From Alcaligenes pakistanensis (GTDB taxonomy: Bacteria; Pseudomonadota; Gammaproteobacteria; Burkholderiales; Burkholderiaceae_B): a stretch of DNA of 64,000 nt. The notes below the pieces were generated by a model. It was not told where the DNA came from and made no database searches. It worked only from the letters and a program-made list of their open reading frames with translations. Each line of letters begins with the position of its first letter. Position 1 is the stretch's first letter. The stretch covers positions 64,499 to 128,498 of the forward strand of contig NZ_BMZN01000005.1 in the NCBI RefSeq assembly GCF_014652815.1, written 5' to 3'. Below, piece by piece: positions 54,784 to 62,934 of the stretch. The translations under genes and the position numbers were made by a program.

Positions 54784-55698
54784 TTATGGCAGACGAGCCG
54801 TTGCTTCGATCTCGACCAGCATGTCAGGCAAGGCCAGATTGGCGACGCCCAGCAAGGTGTTGGCTGCCGGTTCAGCCCCTTCATAAAATTCGTTGATCAG
54901 CGCGCAGATCGGGCCCAATTCTTCGGGCGTATGGCCGACCAGGTAGGTGCGTAAACGCACGACATCGTGGGCGCTGGCTCCGGCCTCTTTCAGGACCGTT
55001 TTCAGGTTTTGCAAAGCCTGGCGGGTTTGTGCAATGCGATCGCCCTTGCCCACCAGTTGCCCCTGGCCATCCCAGGCAACTTGCCCGGCCAGATGCACCG
55101 TGCGGCTGTTGTCCTGTACGACGGCGTGCGAGAAACCAAACTGGGTGCTGTTGTAGAGCGATGCAGGGTTGATGCAGTCGCGGCTTTTAGGTGCGTTCAG
55201 GGGCTGGCTGCGTTGAACCAGCTCAAAAATATTGCCCCAGGGGTCGGTGAAGTACTGGAACTGGGCGCCGGCGGTCGGGCCGGAATCAAAGGCGATGCGG
55301 TCCAATACTGTGCAGCCGTGCTGTTCAAGCTGTGCTACAGCCTGATCCAGATCAGCCACCAGAAAACCCAGATGGTGTGCACCCACATGGTTGGACTTCA
55401 GAGCCCGTTGGGTATCGCTGGCAGGCTGTTCGTAGGCGAACAATTCAATATGAAAACCATTGGGCAACACTAAAAAGGCCAGTTCCAACTTGGCATCAGA
55501 CACATCCAGATGTGCATGAGTCCAGTCTTTGCCTAGGGCGGAACGAGGTAGATCCGCACTATTGATAGGCCCCAGACGGTAGAGCTGGCGGGCGTCAAAC
55601 AAACGCTTGTAAAAGGCAATGGCCGCATCCAGGTCCGGCACTGTCCAGGCAGCGTGATCGATTTGTTCAATAGCCAGTGGCAAAACAGGCGATGTCAT
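54784..55698 (-). CDS. Fusion of a VOC (glyoxalase-like) domain and a RidA domain
   Basis: A 304-residue two-domain protein. Residues about 10-165 form a VOC protein (IEQIDHAAWTVPDLDAAIAFYK, a central GAHHLGFLVADLD and FTDPWGNIFELV). Residues about 180-304 are a RidA/YjgF domain with VHLAGQVAWD, DVVRLRTYLV and the conserved Arg-bearing region near the end; the last strand reads VEIEATARLP. RidA hydrolyses reactive enamines and imines, and normally is a separate 130-residue trimer. Start at MTSPVL; a frame to 55773 lies in the operator region. Confidence 0.85.
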   Translation of the reverse strand: MTSPVLPLAIEQIDHAAWTVPDLDAAIAFYKRLFDARQLYRLGPINSADLPRSALGKDWTHAHLDVSDAKLELAFLVLPNGFHIELFAYEQPASDTQRALKSNHVGAHHLGFLVADLDQAVAQLEQHGCTVLDRIAFDSGPTAGAQFQYFTDPWGNIFELVQRSQPLNAPKSRDCINPASLYNSTQFGFSHAVVQDNSRTVHLAGQVAWDGQGQLVGKGDRIAQTRQALQNLKTVLKEAGASAHDVVRLRTYLVGHTPEELGPICALINEFYEGAEPAANTLLGVANLALPDMLVEIEATARLP

Positions 55699-55725
55699 GA
55701 AGTCTCCGTTTATGCCCTTGCAGGG

Positions 55726-55769
55726 CCTGTACACAGGATTGTGCAATAATACTGCACATAATTTACAGG
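55726..55769. promoter_or_regulatory. Inverted-repeat operator before VOC-RidA gene
   Basis: TGTGCA (55740-55745) and TGCACA (55753-55758) form an exact inverted repeat with seven bases between, nested within CCTGTA (55726) and TACAGG (55764). It starts 28 bases upstream of the fusion-gene ATG, so binding would block its promoter. Confidence 0.55.
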
Positions 55770-55938
55770 TCAATAATACTTTAGGCTTTTAGTTTTTTGT
55801 TGAAAAACCAGACTACGTATTTTCCCTAGTAAAATATTTGTTTATAAACAATGGCTTGTAATTATTGTTTGATGCTGTGATGTTTTTTGAAGGCATGAGG
55901 TGCTTGTGCGCACGTGTAAAGTCTGGAAGAATTCAGCA

Positions 55939-55967
55939 CTGAAACTGCACGGTTTGTGCAGTTTCAG
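55939..55967. promoter_or_regulatory. 29-base palindrome upstream of XRE-cupin regulator
   Basis: CTGAAACTGCAC and GTGCAGTTTCAG are perfect 12-base arms around GGTTT, 92 bases before the regulator start. The inner GTGCA/TGCAC also occurs in the operator at 55740-55758, so the regulator probably binds both. The rest of the 360-base divergent spacer is AT-rich promoter sequence. Confidence 0.65.
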
Positions 55968-56058
55968 AACATGCATTTGCACACCATTGGGCAGCCTCTC
56001 ATACCCTATAATTCGTGAAGTTCGGCTACACATAACTACACGAACATAGGACTTCAGA

Positions 56059-56595
56059 ATGATAGGCAAACGACTTCATGAGCTGCGCGTGGCCAAGGGT
56101 CTGTCCCTGCGAGAGTTGGGACAGATGGTCAAGCTCTCGCCCACGCTGCTCAGTCAGGTAGAACGCGGTGTTACCACACCGAGTTTGACGACCCTGCGCA
56201 AGCTCAGCGGGATCTTTGGGGAATCCATGTCTTCCTTGTTCATGGATTCCAGCAAGGGACCGTCGGTATGGATTAGCCGCCCTGGCGAGCGCATGTTGTT
56301 GCGTGGCCCGCGCGGTGGTGTCGTCTATGAACGGCTGACCCGTGGCAATGGCGAGATGGAAGTGTTTCGGGCTGTTTACGAAGTGGGTCAACAGTCTATG
56401 GACGATATGTCGCACCCGTCCCTGGAAAGCGTGTACGTGGTCCGGGGTGTCATTACTGCAGAGATTGATAAGGTAAGTTTTGACGTCAAAGCTGGTGAGA
56501 ACATCAGCTTTGATGCACGCCAGAACCACCGTTACCTAAACCGGGGGACGGAGGAGGCTGAAATCATCATGTCGATTACCCCGCCTGTGCCCTGA
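56059..56595 (+). CDS. XRE-family regulator with cupin domain
   Basis: A 178-residue protein: helix-turn-helix at about 7-62 (RLHELRVAKGLSLRELGQMV, then LLSQVERGVTTPSL) and a cupin at about 100-175 with SLESVYVVRG and ISFDARQNHRYLN. This is a second, distinct XRE-cupin regulator in the window (the first at 2601). It stands between the leftward VOC-RidA/DHDPS/porin group and the rightward dehydrogenase genes and probably controls both. Confidence 0.88.
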   Translation: MIGKRLHELRVAKGLSLRELGQMVKLSPTLLSQVERGVTTPSLTTLRKLSGIFGESMSSLFMDSSKGPSVWISRPGERMLLRGPRGGVVYERLTRGNGEMEVFRAVYEVGQQSMDDMSHPSLESVYVVRGVITAEIDKVSFDVKAGENISFDARQNHRYLNRGTEEAEIIMSITPPVP

Positions 56596-56638
56596 GTTGT
56601 CGTGATCTGGGGTGAAGGGTGTACCGCATTCCTACACT

Positions 56639-57868
56639 ATGAGCCCCAACCCAGATCCTCTTTCCCCTATTTCCGCCTGTTCCCCCGGCACCCTGCCCGC
56701 CCGGACCGATGTTCTGATCATTGGCGGTGGGCTGCTGGGCTGTGCCGCTGCGTATTACCTGAGCCTGGCGGGCGTGCCCGTGACCTTGATCGAGCAAGGG
56801 GAGCTAAGCCTTCAAGCGTCTAGCCAGAATGCGGGCAGCCTGCATTTCCAGATGGAATACCGCATGATCGAAGCGGGGCTGCAGGCCAGTGCCCGCGCTC
56901 TGCAAGCCATGCCTTTGCATGTAGATGCGATTGCCCGTTGGCGCGCTCTGGAGGATCAATTGGGCGTGTCCGTGGGAGTACGACAGAAAGGCGGTTTCAT
57001 GCTGGCTGAAACAGCACAGCAAGCTCAGGTTCTGGAACAAAAAAGCCGTTTGGAAAACCAGGCTGGTTTGCAGGTTCAATTATTGGATCGGCACGCTTTA
57101 CAAGCCAAAGCGCCCTATTTGTCGGACTCCGTGTTGATGGGGGCGTTTTGTGCTGACGAAGGCAAAGCCGACCCGCGCCGCGCCAGCCTTGCGCTGGCTG
57201 CCGCTGCCCGTGCCTTGGGCGCACGCATTGTCAGCCAATGCCGTGTGGTGGACCTGAGGCGTGTGGGTTCAGATTGGCAGGCCGAAGTGGCTGGTGGTGC
57301 CCAATGCCGTAGCACCCAAGTGCTGATCGCTGCTGGCGTCTGGTCCGGTCGTATCGCCCAGATGACCGGCGCTCAACTACCTGTTACCCCCATTGCATTG
57401 ACCATGACGGCCACAGCGCGCACGGCTCCCTTTATGGATTATTTGTTCCAGCATGTGGGGCGGCGACTGTCTTTGAAACAAACCGCTGAAGGCACCGTGC
57501 TGATTGGCGGGGGGTGGCCTTCCAAGCTGCACCACCGTCACGGCATTGCGGATCTGGAGCGTAAACCCAGTATTTGCTTGGATTCCCTGCAGCGCAGCGT
57601 GCAGACCGCCTGTAGCGTGGTTCCCCACTTAGCAACGCTTCCTGTCTTGCGTGCCTGGACAGGAGTGACAGCGCTGGTTGCGGACCAACTGCCCTTGCTG
57701 GGCCAAGTGCCGCACCGGCCCGGTTTGTTTATCGCGACGGGGGGTGCCGCTTTTACCCTGGGTTTGACCTACGCCCACCTGTTGGTGGAGCGTATGTTGG
57801 GTCAGCCGCCTAGTCTGGATATTTCTGCTTATGATCCCGATCGCTTTAGGAGTTTGACCTTTGCCTGA
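56639..57868 (+). CDS. FAD-dependent D-amino-acid/D-hydroxyproline-type dehydrogenase subunit
   Basis: A 409-residue DadA/glycine-oxidase-fold flavoprotein: dinucleotide fold VLIIGGGLLGCAAAYYLS near residue 26, the SSQNAGSLH segment after it and a C-terminal GLFIATGGAAFTLG. Together with the next two genes it matches the three-subunit dehydrogenases (beta or alpha chain) for D-hydroxyproline (LhpB type), octopine/nopaline and HCN synthase. It should oxidise an amino acid to an imine. ATG 56639 preferred; GTG at 56612 possible. TTG of the next gene overlaps its end. Confidence 0.82.
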   Translation: MSPNPDPLSPISACSPGTLPARTDVLIIGGGLLGCAAAYYLSLAGVPVTLIEQGELSLQASSQNAGSLHFQMEYRMIEAGLQASARALQAMPLHVDAIARWRALEDQLGVSVGVRQKGGFMLAETAQQAQVLEQKSRLENQAGLQVQLLDRHALQAKAPYLSDSVLMGAFCADEGKADPRRASLALAAAARALGARIVSQCRVVDLRRVGSDWQAEVAGGAQCRSTQVLIAAGVWSGRIAQMTGAQLPVTPIALTMTATARTAPFMDYLFQHVGRRLSLKQTAEGTVLIGGGWPSKLHHRHGIADLERKPSICLDSLQRSVQTACSVVPHLATLPVLRAWTGVTALVADQLPLLGQVPHRPGLFIATGGAAFTLGLTYAHLLVERMLGQPPSLDISAYDPDRFRSLTFA

Positions 57869-58151
57869 CGCACAACGCTTGTTGCAAAAACGCCAGCGCT
57901 TCGAGCCTGCCGTGGTGACTATCAATGGTCGTGAGACATCCTGTTATTTGGGTGAAACCGTGGCAACCGTCCTGCTGGCAGCCGGAGTCGGTGCCTTTCG
58001 CCGTACCGCCAGTGGTGCGCCGCGGCGTCCGGTGTGCAATATGGGTGTGTGCTTTGACTGCATCGTGACCATTGATGGTATGCAGGGACTGCGCAGTTGC
58101 ATGACGCCGGTGCGTACCGGCATGCAGATCGAGGTGGCTGACGATGTATGA
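57861..58151 (+). CDS. Small [2Fe-2S] subunit (HcnA/LhpE-like gamma chain)
   Basis: A 96-residue ferredoxin-like subunit with CNMGVCFDC (near residue 59-67) and a downstream RSCMTPV, the four-Cys pattern of the small subunit of HCN-synthase/hydroxyproline-dehydrogenase complexes. TTG start at 57861 with AGGAG eight bases upstream and eight-base overlap with the previous gene; its end overlaps the next by eight bases. Confidence 0.82.
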   Translation: MPDAQRLLQKRQRFEPAVVTINGRETSCYLGETVATVLLAAGVGAFRRTASGAPRRPVCNMGVCFDCIVTIDGMQGLRSCMTPVRTGMQIEVADDV

Positions 58152-59577
58152 AGTATTAGATTTGTTGATTGTCGGGGCAGGCCCGGCAGGACTGTCTGCC
58201 GCCCGTATCGCCAGCGCACAGGGTTTGACGGTGGCGGTGGTGGATGAGCAAGCACGCTTTGGTGGGCAGGTTTTCCGCCAGGCCCCCGGGGAGTTCGCGG
58301 CGGCTGATCCTGATTCGATGCACACCTACCCCTTTTCGCACAGCTTGTTTGAATGGGCACGTGGCTCTACAGCAGTGCAATGGCACTTCAGCACCTTGGT
58401 CTGGGGGATTTTTGATGACCAGCAGGATGAACATCTGCGCCAGGTCGGGATTGCGGGACCCAATGGGGCAAGTGTATTGAAAGTACGCCGGGTGTTGATT
58501 GCTGCGGGTGCGTACGACTTGCCCGTGGCCTTTCCCGGTTGGACCTTGCCGGGGGTGCTTACGGCCGGTGGAGTACAAACCATGATCAAAAGCCAAAGCC
58601 TGATGCCGGGACAGCGTTTCTTGCTGGTCGGCGGTCATCCCTTGCTGCTTTTGGTGGCTGAACTATTGTTGGATGCGGGCGCACAGATTGCCGAAGTGGC
58701 GATCTCCCGCAGCTTGCCTAAGATGCGAGAGATGCTGCGGGCTACGCGGGCACTGCCGGGGCAGTCCAGACTCGTTAAACAATTGATTGCCATCCTGTGG
58801 AAACTACGCCGTCACGGTGTGCCTTTACGCTTCGGTACAGGGATTGCGCGTGTAGAGGGAAAAGAGTCAGTACAGGCGGCCATACTGTGCCAGCTGGACC
58901 ACAATTGGCAGGCCATTGGCGATACACAGCGCCGTGTAGACGTGGATACGGTGGTGGTGGGTTATGGCTTATTGGCCAGCACAGAGTTGGCGCGGCAGGC
59001 AGGGTGTGGCGTGTATTGGGACAGTGCAGCCGGGGGTTGGTTGGTAGAGCACGACGATAGGCTGCGCAGCTCTCAACCCGGTGTGCTGGTGGCTGGTGAG
59101 CAGACGGGTATTGCGGGCGCCTTCAATGCGCATTTGCAAGGAGAACTGGCCGCTTGGCAGTGCGTGCTTGAGCTGACTGAACAGGCGTACGAGCCTATCG
59201 AGCACACCTTGTTGGGCTTGATGGCACGCTTGAAGCGCAACCGCCGGTTTACGGATACCGTCATCACGCTGTCTGCTCCTAAGCTGGACGCACTGACCCA
59301 ACGTATCACCCCGGATACCGTGGTGTGTCGTTGCGAAGAAGTGACCGCGCAGGAAGTGACTCAATTTCTGGATGCACACCCCTACGTGACAGATATCAAC
59401 AGCATCAAACTGGCTTGCCGTACTGGCATGGGCATGTGCCAGGGGCGTTACTGCCAGCATACGGTGGCGCAAATGCTGGCCAGTCGTTTGGGCTGTGGCA
59501 TGGAGCAAGTGGGGATTTATAAAGCCCAGGCGCCAGTCAAACCAGTGCCGGTGATGGCTTTGGCAAATATGGAATGA
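58144..59577 (+). CDS. FAD/NAD(P)-binding oxidoreductase subunit (HcnB-like alpha chain)
   Basis: A 477-residue pyridine-nucleotide-disulfide-oxidoreductase-fold subunit: N-terminal LLIVGAGPAGLSAA, second nucleotide site LLVGGHPLLLL near residue 160, and a C-terminal BFD-type iron-sulfur region with CRCEEVT and RTGMGMCQGRYC. It passes electrons from the FAD subunit onward. The three subunit genes overlap each other, so a complex is expected. HCN synthase is unlikely as the neighbourhood is catabolic. Confidence 0.84.
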   Translation: MYEVLDLLIVGAGPAGLSAARIASAQGLTVAVVDEQARFGGQVFRQAPGEFAAADPDSMHTYPFSHSLFEWARGSTAVQWHFSTLVWGIFDDQQDEHLRQVGIAGPNGASVLKVRRVLIAAGAYDLPVAFPGWTLPGVLTAGGVQTMIKSQSLMPGQRFLLVGGHPLLLLVAELLLDAGAQIAEVAISRSLPKMREMLRATRALPGQSRLVKQLIAILWKLRRHGVPLRFGTGIARVEGKESVQAAILCQLDHNWQAIGDTQRRVDVDTVVVGYGLLASTELARQAGCGVYWDSAAGGWLVEHDDRLRSSQPGVLVAGEQTGIAGAFNAHLQGELAAWQCVLELTEQAYEPIEHTLLGLMARLKRNRRFTDTVITLSAPKLDALTQRITPDTVVCRCEEVTAQEVTQFLDAHPYVTDINSIKLACRTGMGMCQGRYCQHTVAQMLASRLGCGMEQVGIYKAQAPVKPVPVMALANME

Positions 59578-59607
59578 GACGGAAGTAGTCGCTTCTTGGC
59601 TCTACCG

Positions 59608-59643
59608 ACGACAAACCGCCCCTGAAAAGGGGCGGTTTGTCGT
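59608..59643. terminator. Bidirectional terminator between dehydrogenase and GntR genes
   Basis: A perfect 15-base-pair stem ACGACAAACCGCCCC...GGGGCGGTTTGTCGT with a six-base loop lies between the convergent genes. Long T runs are lacking but stem strength is high. Confidence 0.75.
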
Positions 59644-59658
59644 TAAGTCTTTCTTTAC

Positions 59659-60333
59659 TTAGCTTGGCTGTTCCAGGATTTCCTGTAAGCGGCTCAACAG
59701 TTTGTCGCTGGCATTATTCATGTGCCGTTCGCAGATAGCGATCGCGCCTGCCTCGTCGCCGGAGGCGATGGCAGCGGCCAGTTCTTCGTGTTCGTCCCAG
59801 ATGGACATGCGCTGTTCGGCCGATTGCAGTACTGCGCCCATCACACGTCGCAGGTGAACCCAGTGTACTTGGGCGCTTTCGGCAATCATAGGATTGCCGG
59901 AGGCCTCGTAAATTGCTTTGTGAAAGGCTTCATCGGCTTCGATCATGGCGCGTACATCATGTCCGCGTGCCACTTTACGGCCCAGGCGGATCAGGTCCGG
60001 GTCCAGGATGGCACTTTGCTGGGCTGCCAGCTTGGTCGCAAGAGCCTCCAAGGCACCCCGTACTTGGTAAAGATGACCGATATGGTGCAGATTCAATGGG
60101 GCCACCATGACACCGCGGCCTTCGGCATCCTGCAGCAAACCATCTTTCTTTAGCAGTTGAATGGCTTGTAGTACGGGTGAGCGTGACACCTTGAGCTGTT
60201 CAGCGATGTCTTCCTGCGTAATCCGTGAACCGGGGGCCAGTGAACCGTCGCTGATGGCATCGAGCAGGATGCGATAGACCTCGTCAACATAGTGGGGACG
60301 GGCCTGCAACTTACCGGAAAGCTTGGCATGCAT
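59659..60333 (-). CDS. GntR-family (FCD-type) regulator
   Basis: A 224-residue GntR protein: winged helix near 15-80 (SRITQEDIAEQLKVSRSPV) and an all-helical FCD ligand domain with the metal-site Asp and His pattern (EADEAFHKAIYEASGNP, and the final ERHMNNASDKLL). It lies downstream of the TRAP permease genes in the same direction and probably controls them in response to an acid. Confidence 0.9.
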   Translation of the reverse strand: MHAKLSGKLQARPHYVDEVYRILLDAISDGSLAPGSRITQEDIAEQLKVSRSPVLQAIQLLKKDGLLQDAEGRGVMVAPLNLHHIGHLYQVRGALEALATKLAAQQSAILDPDLIRLGRKVARGHDVRAMIEADEAFHKAIYEASGNPMIAESAQVHWVHLRRVMGAVLQSAEQRMSIWDEHEELAAAIASGDEAGAIAICERHMNNASDKLLSRLQEILEQPS

Positions 60334-60372
60334 GAGGTCTGGAACTCCGATACAAACTAAAAACAGGTTGGT

Positions 60373-60391
60373 GCCGCGGCATCGCCGCGGC
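60373..60391 (-). promoter_or_regulatory. Short hairpin between TRAP permease and GntR genes
   Basis: GCCGCGGC on both sides of ATC gives a perfect eight-base-pair stem in the 71-base gap, without a T run. It may reduce GntR expression relative to the transporter or protect the upstream RNA end. Confidence 0.5.
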
Positions 60392-60404
60392 GATGGGTTT
60401 TACA

Positions 60405-62177
60405 TCAAGGGCTGGATCGCATGGATTGTAATAACACCGCCATGGGGTCGTGATCCGAGCTCGCTTGTGCCTCAAAGGGATTGCTTAGCGGATCGTCTGC
60501 CCGCCTTGCATCCAGGGAATCCAAATCAGGTGCTGGACGGTTCAGCTGGAGCAGGATTTCTTCTTCGCTCAGGCTGACGGTCTTGTGTAAACCCCCTGTG
60601 ACCAGTTGTGGGTAAGCAATGACGATACCGACCACCAGCAATTGTAGTACGACGAAGTAGGCCGAGCCCTTCCAGATCTGCTGAGTACGAACCCTCGGAA
60701 TAGTTTGCTGGCTAACTGGATCAATATAGTCGGATCGAGGTGCCACGCTGCGTAAATACAGCAAGGCAAAACCGAACGGGGGGGTCAAAAAGGAGGTCTG
60801 TAGCACCAAGGCAATCACAATGCCGAACCAGATCAGGTCTATGCCCAGACTGTTGGCAACGGGTGTTAGCAAGGGCACCACAATGAAGGCAATCTCGAAG
60901 AAGTCCAGAAACATGCCCAGTACAAAAATGATGGCACTGACCGCAATGACAAAACCCAGTTCGCCGCCGGGAATGGCGTCAAACAGATGTTCTACCCACA
61001 GGTGGCCGTCCGCTGCACTGAAGGTAAAGCTAAAGACGGTGGAGCCGATCAAGATGAACATCACGAAGATGGCCAGCTTGGCGGTGTTTTCCAGAGCTTG
61101 ATTGAGCAAAGACCAAGTCAGACGCTTGCGTGCCAAGGCTAACACCAGTGCACCAATGGCGCCCATCGCTCCGCCCTCGGTTGGGGTGGCAATGCCGAGA
61201 AAAATAGTGCCCAAGACCAGGAAAATCAAAATAACAGGTGGTATCAGGGCAAAAACAAAGCGCTCGGCCAGATGGGACAGCAATCCCCAGCCCGTGACGC
61301 GGTTGACTGAGGCAAACAGCAGAGCACTCAGGGAGGCCACGATAAGGGCGGTAATGGCGATTTGATCGCTGGGTGCGTGTGCCGGTTTGGAGAAAACCTG
61401 TGCCATGACTTCGTTATGCAGGCCAGCCCAGGTAAAACCGATGAAGGTACAGACCAGTACCAGCATTCCCAGTGAACGTCGTCCGCTGGCACCGGTGGCC
61501 GTGGTTTGGCTGCGCGCCTGTTCGGGCAGAGCGGGCATCCAGGATGGGCGTAGCAAGGCCAGAACAACGATGAAAACAATGTAGATGACCAGCAGCAAGA
61601 GACCAGGACCCAAGGCTGCCGCGTACATATCGCCGACCGAGCGTCCTAATTGGTCAGCCATCACAATCAGTACCAAAGAAGGAGGCAGGGCCTGAACCAA
61701 TGCGCCCGATGCCGTGATGACACCACTGGCGATTTCCCGCTTGTAGCCATAGCGCAACATGACGGGCAAAGAAATCAGGCCCATGGAAATCACGACTGCA
61801 GAGGTCACCCCTGTAGAGGCGGCCAACAAAGCGCCGACTAGTACGACTGAGACGGCCAGGCCACCACGGACAGCGCCAAATAACTGGCCCATGGTTTCAA
61901 GTAGGTCCTCGGCCATGCCTGAGCGTTCCAGGATGATGCCCATCAAGGTGAAAAAGGGAATGGCCAGCATGGTTTCGTTTTGCATAATGCCAAAGATGCG
62001 CAGCGGCAAAACCTGGAACAGATTGGTGGGAAACAGCTCCAAGGCGATCCCCAGTACGCCGAACACCAGACCGGTGGCTGCCAGACCGAAGGCCACGGGA
62101 AAGCCGGTCAGCAAGAGCACAATCAGGCTCAGGAACATGATGGGGACGAAGTAGTCCGTAATAAAAGTGGCGATCAT
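60405..62177 (-). CDS. TRAP transporter large permease (DctM, extended)
   Basis: A 590-residue permease: TGFPVAFGLAATG near the start, SVVLVGALLAASTGVTSAVVISMGLIS in adjacent helices, GIATPTEGGAMGAIGAL near residue 335. It is about 150 residues longer than ordinary DctM, through a hydrophilic insert near 220-240 and a polar C-terminal tail of about 60 residues. It belongs to the large-permease group with its own small subunit (62174), whose stop overlaps its ATG. The binding protein is not in this window. Confidence 0.92.
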   Translation of the reverse strand: MIATFITDYFVPIMFLSLIVLLLTGFPVAFGLAATGLVFGVLGIALELFPTNLFQVLPLRIFGIMQNETMLAIPFFTLMGIILERSGMAEDLLETMGQLFGAVRGGLAVSVVLVGALLAASTGVTSAVVISMGLISLPVMLRYGYKREIASGVITASGALVQALPPSLVLIVMADQLGRSVGDMYAAALGPGLLLLVIYIVFIVVLALLRPSWMPALPEQARSQTTATGASGRRSLGMLVLVCTFIGFTWAGLHNEVMAQVFSKPAHAPSDQIAITALIVASLSALLFASVNRVTGWGLLSHLAERFVFALIPPVILIFLVLGTIFLGIATPTEGGAMGAIGALVLALARKRLTWSLLNQALENTAKLAIFVMFILIGSTVFSFTFSAADGHLWVEHLFDAIPGGELGFVIAVSAIIFVLGMFLDFFEIAFIVVPLLTPVANSLGIDLIWFGIVIALVLQTSFLTPPFGFALLYLRSVAPRSDYIDPVSQQTIPRVRTQQIWKGSAYFVVLQLLVVGIVIAYPQLVTGGLHKTVSLSEEEILLQLNRPAPDLDSLDARRADDPLSNPFEAQASSDHDPMAVLLQSMRSSP

Positions 62178-62773
62178 CGCGGCACCCCGCTGGTGGTGGT
62201 GGCGGAGAGGGCCTCAGTCGGTACTGCTATGGGGGTGTCCTGCGAGCCTTCTTCGGCAATGCTGTCTACGCCCTTGCCGATCAGGAACAGAACTCGTTTA
62301 GCCAGTTCGGCCAGGGCTTGCAGCAGCAGCAAGCTAAAGCCGGCCGGGATCAGTAGATAAGCGGGCCAACGCACTAACCCGCCTGCATTGCCCGACATCT
62401 CGCCAGAATGCCAGGCGGCGGTGAAAAAGCCCCAGCTGAGGTGGATAACGAATACACAGAAAGGGACCAGCACCAGAAGGATGCCCACGACATCGACCAG
62501 ATTGCGGCCGCGCGCCCCCAGACGGGTGGAAATGAAGTCGATACGTACGTGGCTATTACTTAAGAAGCAGTAGCCGCCACCCAACAGGAAAACGGCTGCG
62601 TACAGATACCACTGGGCTTCCAGCATGCCGTTGGAACTCAGATCAAAGGCCTTACGGGTGATGGCATTGCTGGCGCTTAACAGGGTGGTGGCCAGCAATA
62701 GCCATTTGATGATGAAACCGATACCTCGGTTCAGGTGGTCTATGCCCCCCACCATGGTTTTTAATGCTGTCAT
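62174..62773 (-). CDS. TRAP transporter small permease (DctQ)
   Basis: A 199-residue membrane protein with four helices and the DctQ pattern (SNGMLEAQWYLYAAVFLLGG, SNSHVRIDFI). ATG 62773 follows GGAGAC; an artificial frame continues 73 codons upstream with Pro/Ser-rich non-family sequence. Overlaps the large permease by four bases. Confidence 0.9.
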   Translation of the reverse strand: MTALKTMVGGIDHLNRGIGFIIKWLLLATTLLSASNAITRKAFDLSSNGMLEAQWYLYAAVFLLGGGYCFLSNSHVRIDFISTRLGARGRNLVDVVGILLVLVPFCVFVIHLSWGFFTAAWHSGEMSGNAGGLVRWPAYLLIPAGFSLLLLQALAELAKRVLFLIGKGVDSIAEEGSQDTPIAVPTEALSATTTSGVPR

Positions 62774-62934
62774 TTTGTCTCCGCGAATATTGTTGTGATC
62801 CTTGTCGTGCTGCAAGGGAGTAATGCGTGAATGGCGGCGCATGGGCCGCTGACAGATAGCGTGTTGCTCCTTGGTCAACAAATGTGCTGCGTCAGTGTGC
62901 AGTGTCCTGGCGGGACCAGGACTGGCAGGATGGC

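Noticed and set aside
56639-59577. Hydrogen cyanide synthase hcnABC
   Set aside because: The three subunits are related, but the gene order differs (FAD subunit first) and the neighbours are catabolic with a cupin regulator, which fits an amino-acid or hydroxyproline dehydrogenase better.
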